Below are positions 5,709-5,817 of a stretch of 5,817 bases of DNA, in pieces. The notes beneath the pieces were generated by a model, which was not told the DNA's origin, searched no databases, and was given only the letters and a program-made list of their open reading frames with translations. The stretch comes from an uncultured Syntrophobacterales bacterium. Lineage in GTDB: Bacteria; Desulfobacterota; Syntrophia; Syntrophales; UBA5619. The stretch's first letter is position 1. Every line of letters starts with the position of its first letter. The DNA lies in NCBI GenBank assembly GCA_903903205.1, contig CAIUXU010000267.1, forward strand, positions 1-5,817. The letters run 5' to 3'. A program made the translations under genes and the position numbers.

Positions 5709-5817
5709 CACTTCCAGTACCTGTTATAACCGGTTGTTTTTCCTTCAAAGACTGTTTGATCAGGAGAACGATATTCCTGAACCCGGCGACGATCCCCAAA
5801 AGCAGAAAAAGCAAGAT
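5671..5817 (-). CDS. atpZ: Probable AtpZ, C-terminal part (F0F1-ATPase-associated small membrane protein)
   Basis: The last 48 codons of a gene that runs off the right edge. The visible part starts with a hydrophobic segment (ILLFLLLGIVAGF) followed by RNIVLLIKQSLKEKQ and a polar tail ending in RKRPPPEKA. The GxxAGFRN pattern at the end of a membrane helix followed by a basic helix is what AtpZ/AtpQ proteins show in their second transmembrane segment. AtpZ genes precede atpI in many ATP synthase operons, and the product has been tied to divalent cation transport together with AtpI. The frame overlaps the start of atpI by about 40 nt. The N-terminus and start are outside the window, and with so little sequence the call depends heavily on context. 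Confidence 0.65.
   Translation of the reverse strand: MLLFLLLGIVAGFRNIVLLIKQSLKEKQPVITGTGSDANRKRPPPEKA

Overview
All recognisable genes in this GC-rich 5.8 kb window lie on the minus strand, so transcription runs from high to low coordinates. The gene families point to a Gram-negative anaerobe of the former Deltaproteobacteria (Desulfobacterota). That placement is inferred from the atpZ-atpI-atpB order, the short form of the ATP synthase a subunit, and a GTP-type PEP carboxykinase. It is not proven by a marker gene.

Layout in the order of transcription. (1) Positions 5817-4597 hold a membrane-sector ATP synthase block: the 3' end of a probable atpZ (cut by the window edge), atpI overlapping it, and atpB. 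A strong intrinsic terminator follows atpB immediately. The c-subunit gene atpE, which usually follows atpB, is absent. (2) Positions 4484-1996 hold a tight three-gene metabolic cluster: an HpcH/HpaI-type class II aldolase, hydroxypyruvate isomerase (hyi) and tartronate semialdehyde reductase (garR). Gaps are 26 and 6 nt, and each start has a good Shine-Dalgarno site. (3) Positions 1883-102 hold a complete GTP-dependent PEP carboxykinase (pckG). It is separated from garR by a 112-nt leader with a perfect 10-bp GC-rich inverted repeat. A weak candidate gene start lies at the left edge.

How the genes could work together (inference): the aldolase would release pyruvate and a hydroxyaldehyde such as tartronate semialdehyde. 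Hyi would interconvert hydroxypyruvate and tartronate semialdehyde, and GarR would reduce the latter to D-glycerate, which enters lower glycolysis after phosphorylation. PEP carboxykinase joins oxaloacetate to the same PEP node. No glyoxylate carboligase, glycerate kinase or sugar-acid dehydratase is visible, so the true input of the module is open.

The most notable non-coding structures are a 25-nt near-perfect palindrome that encodes the last residues of AtpI just before the atpB ribosome binding site, and the inverted repeat ahead of pckG. I saw no tRNA, rRNA, CRISPR array or insertion sequence. The families are all known; I found no clear evidence of a wholly new system.
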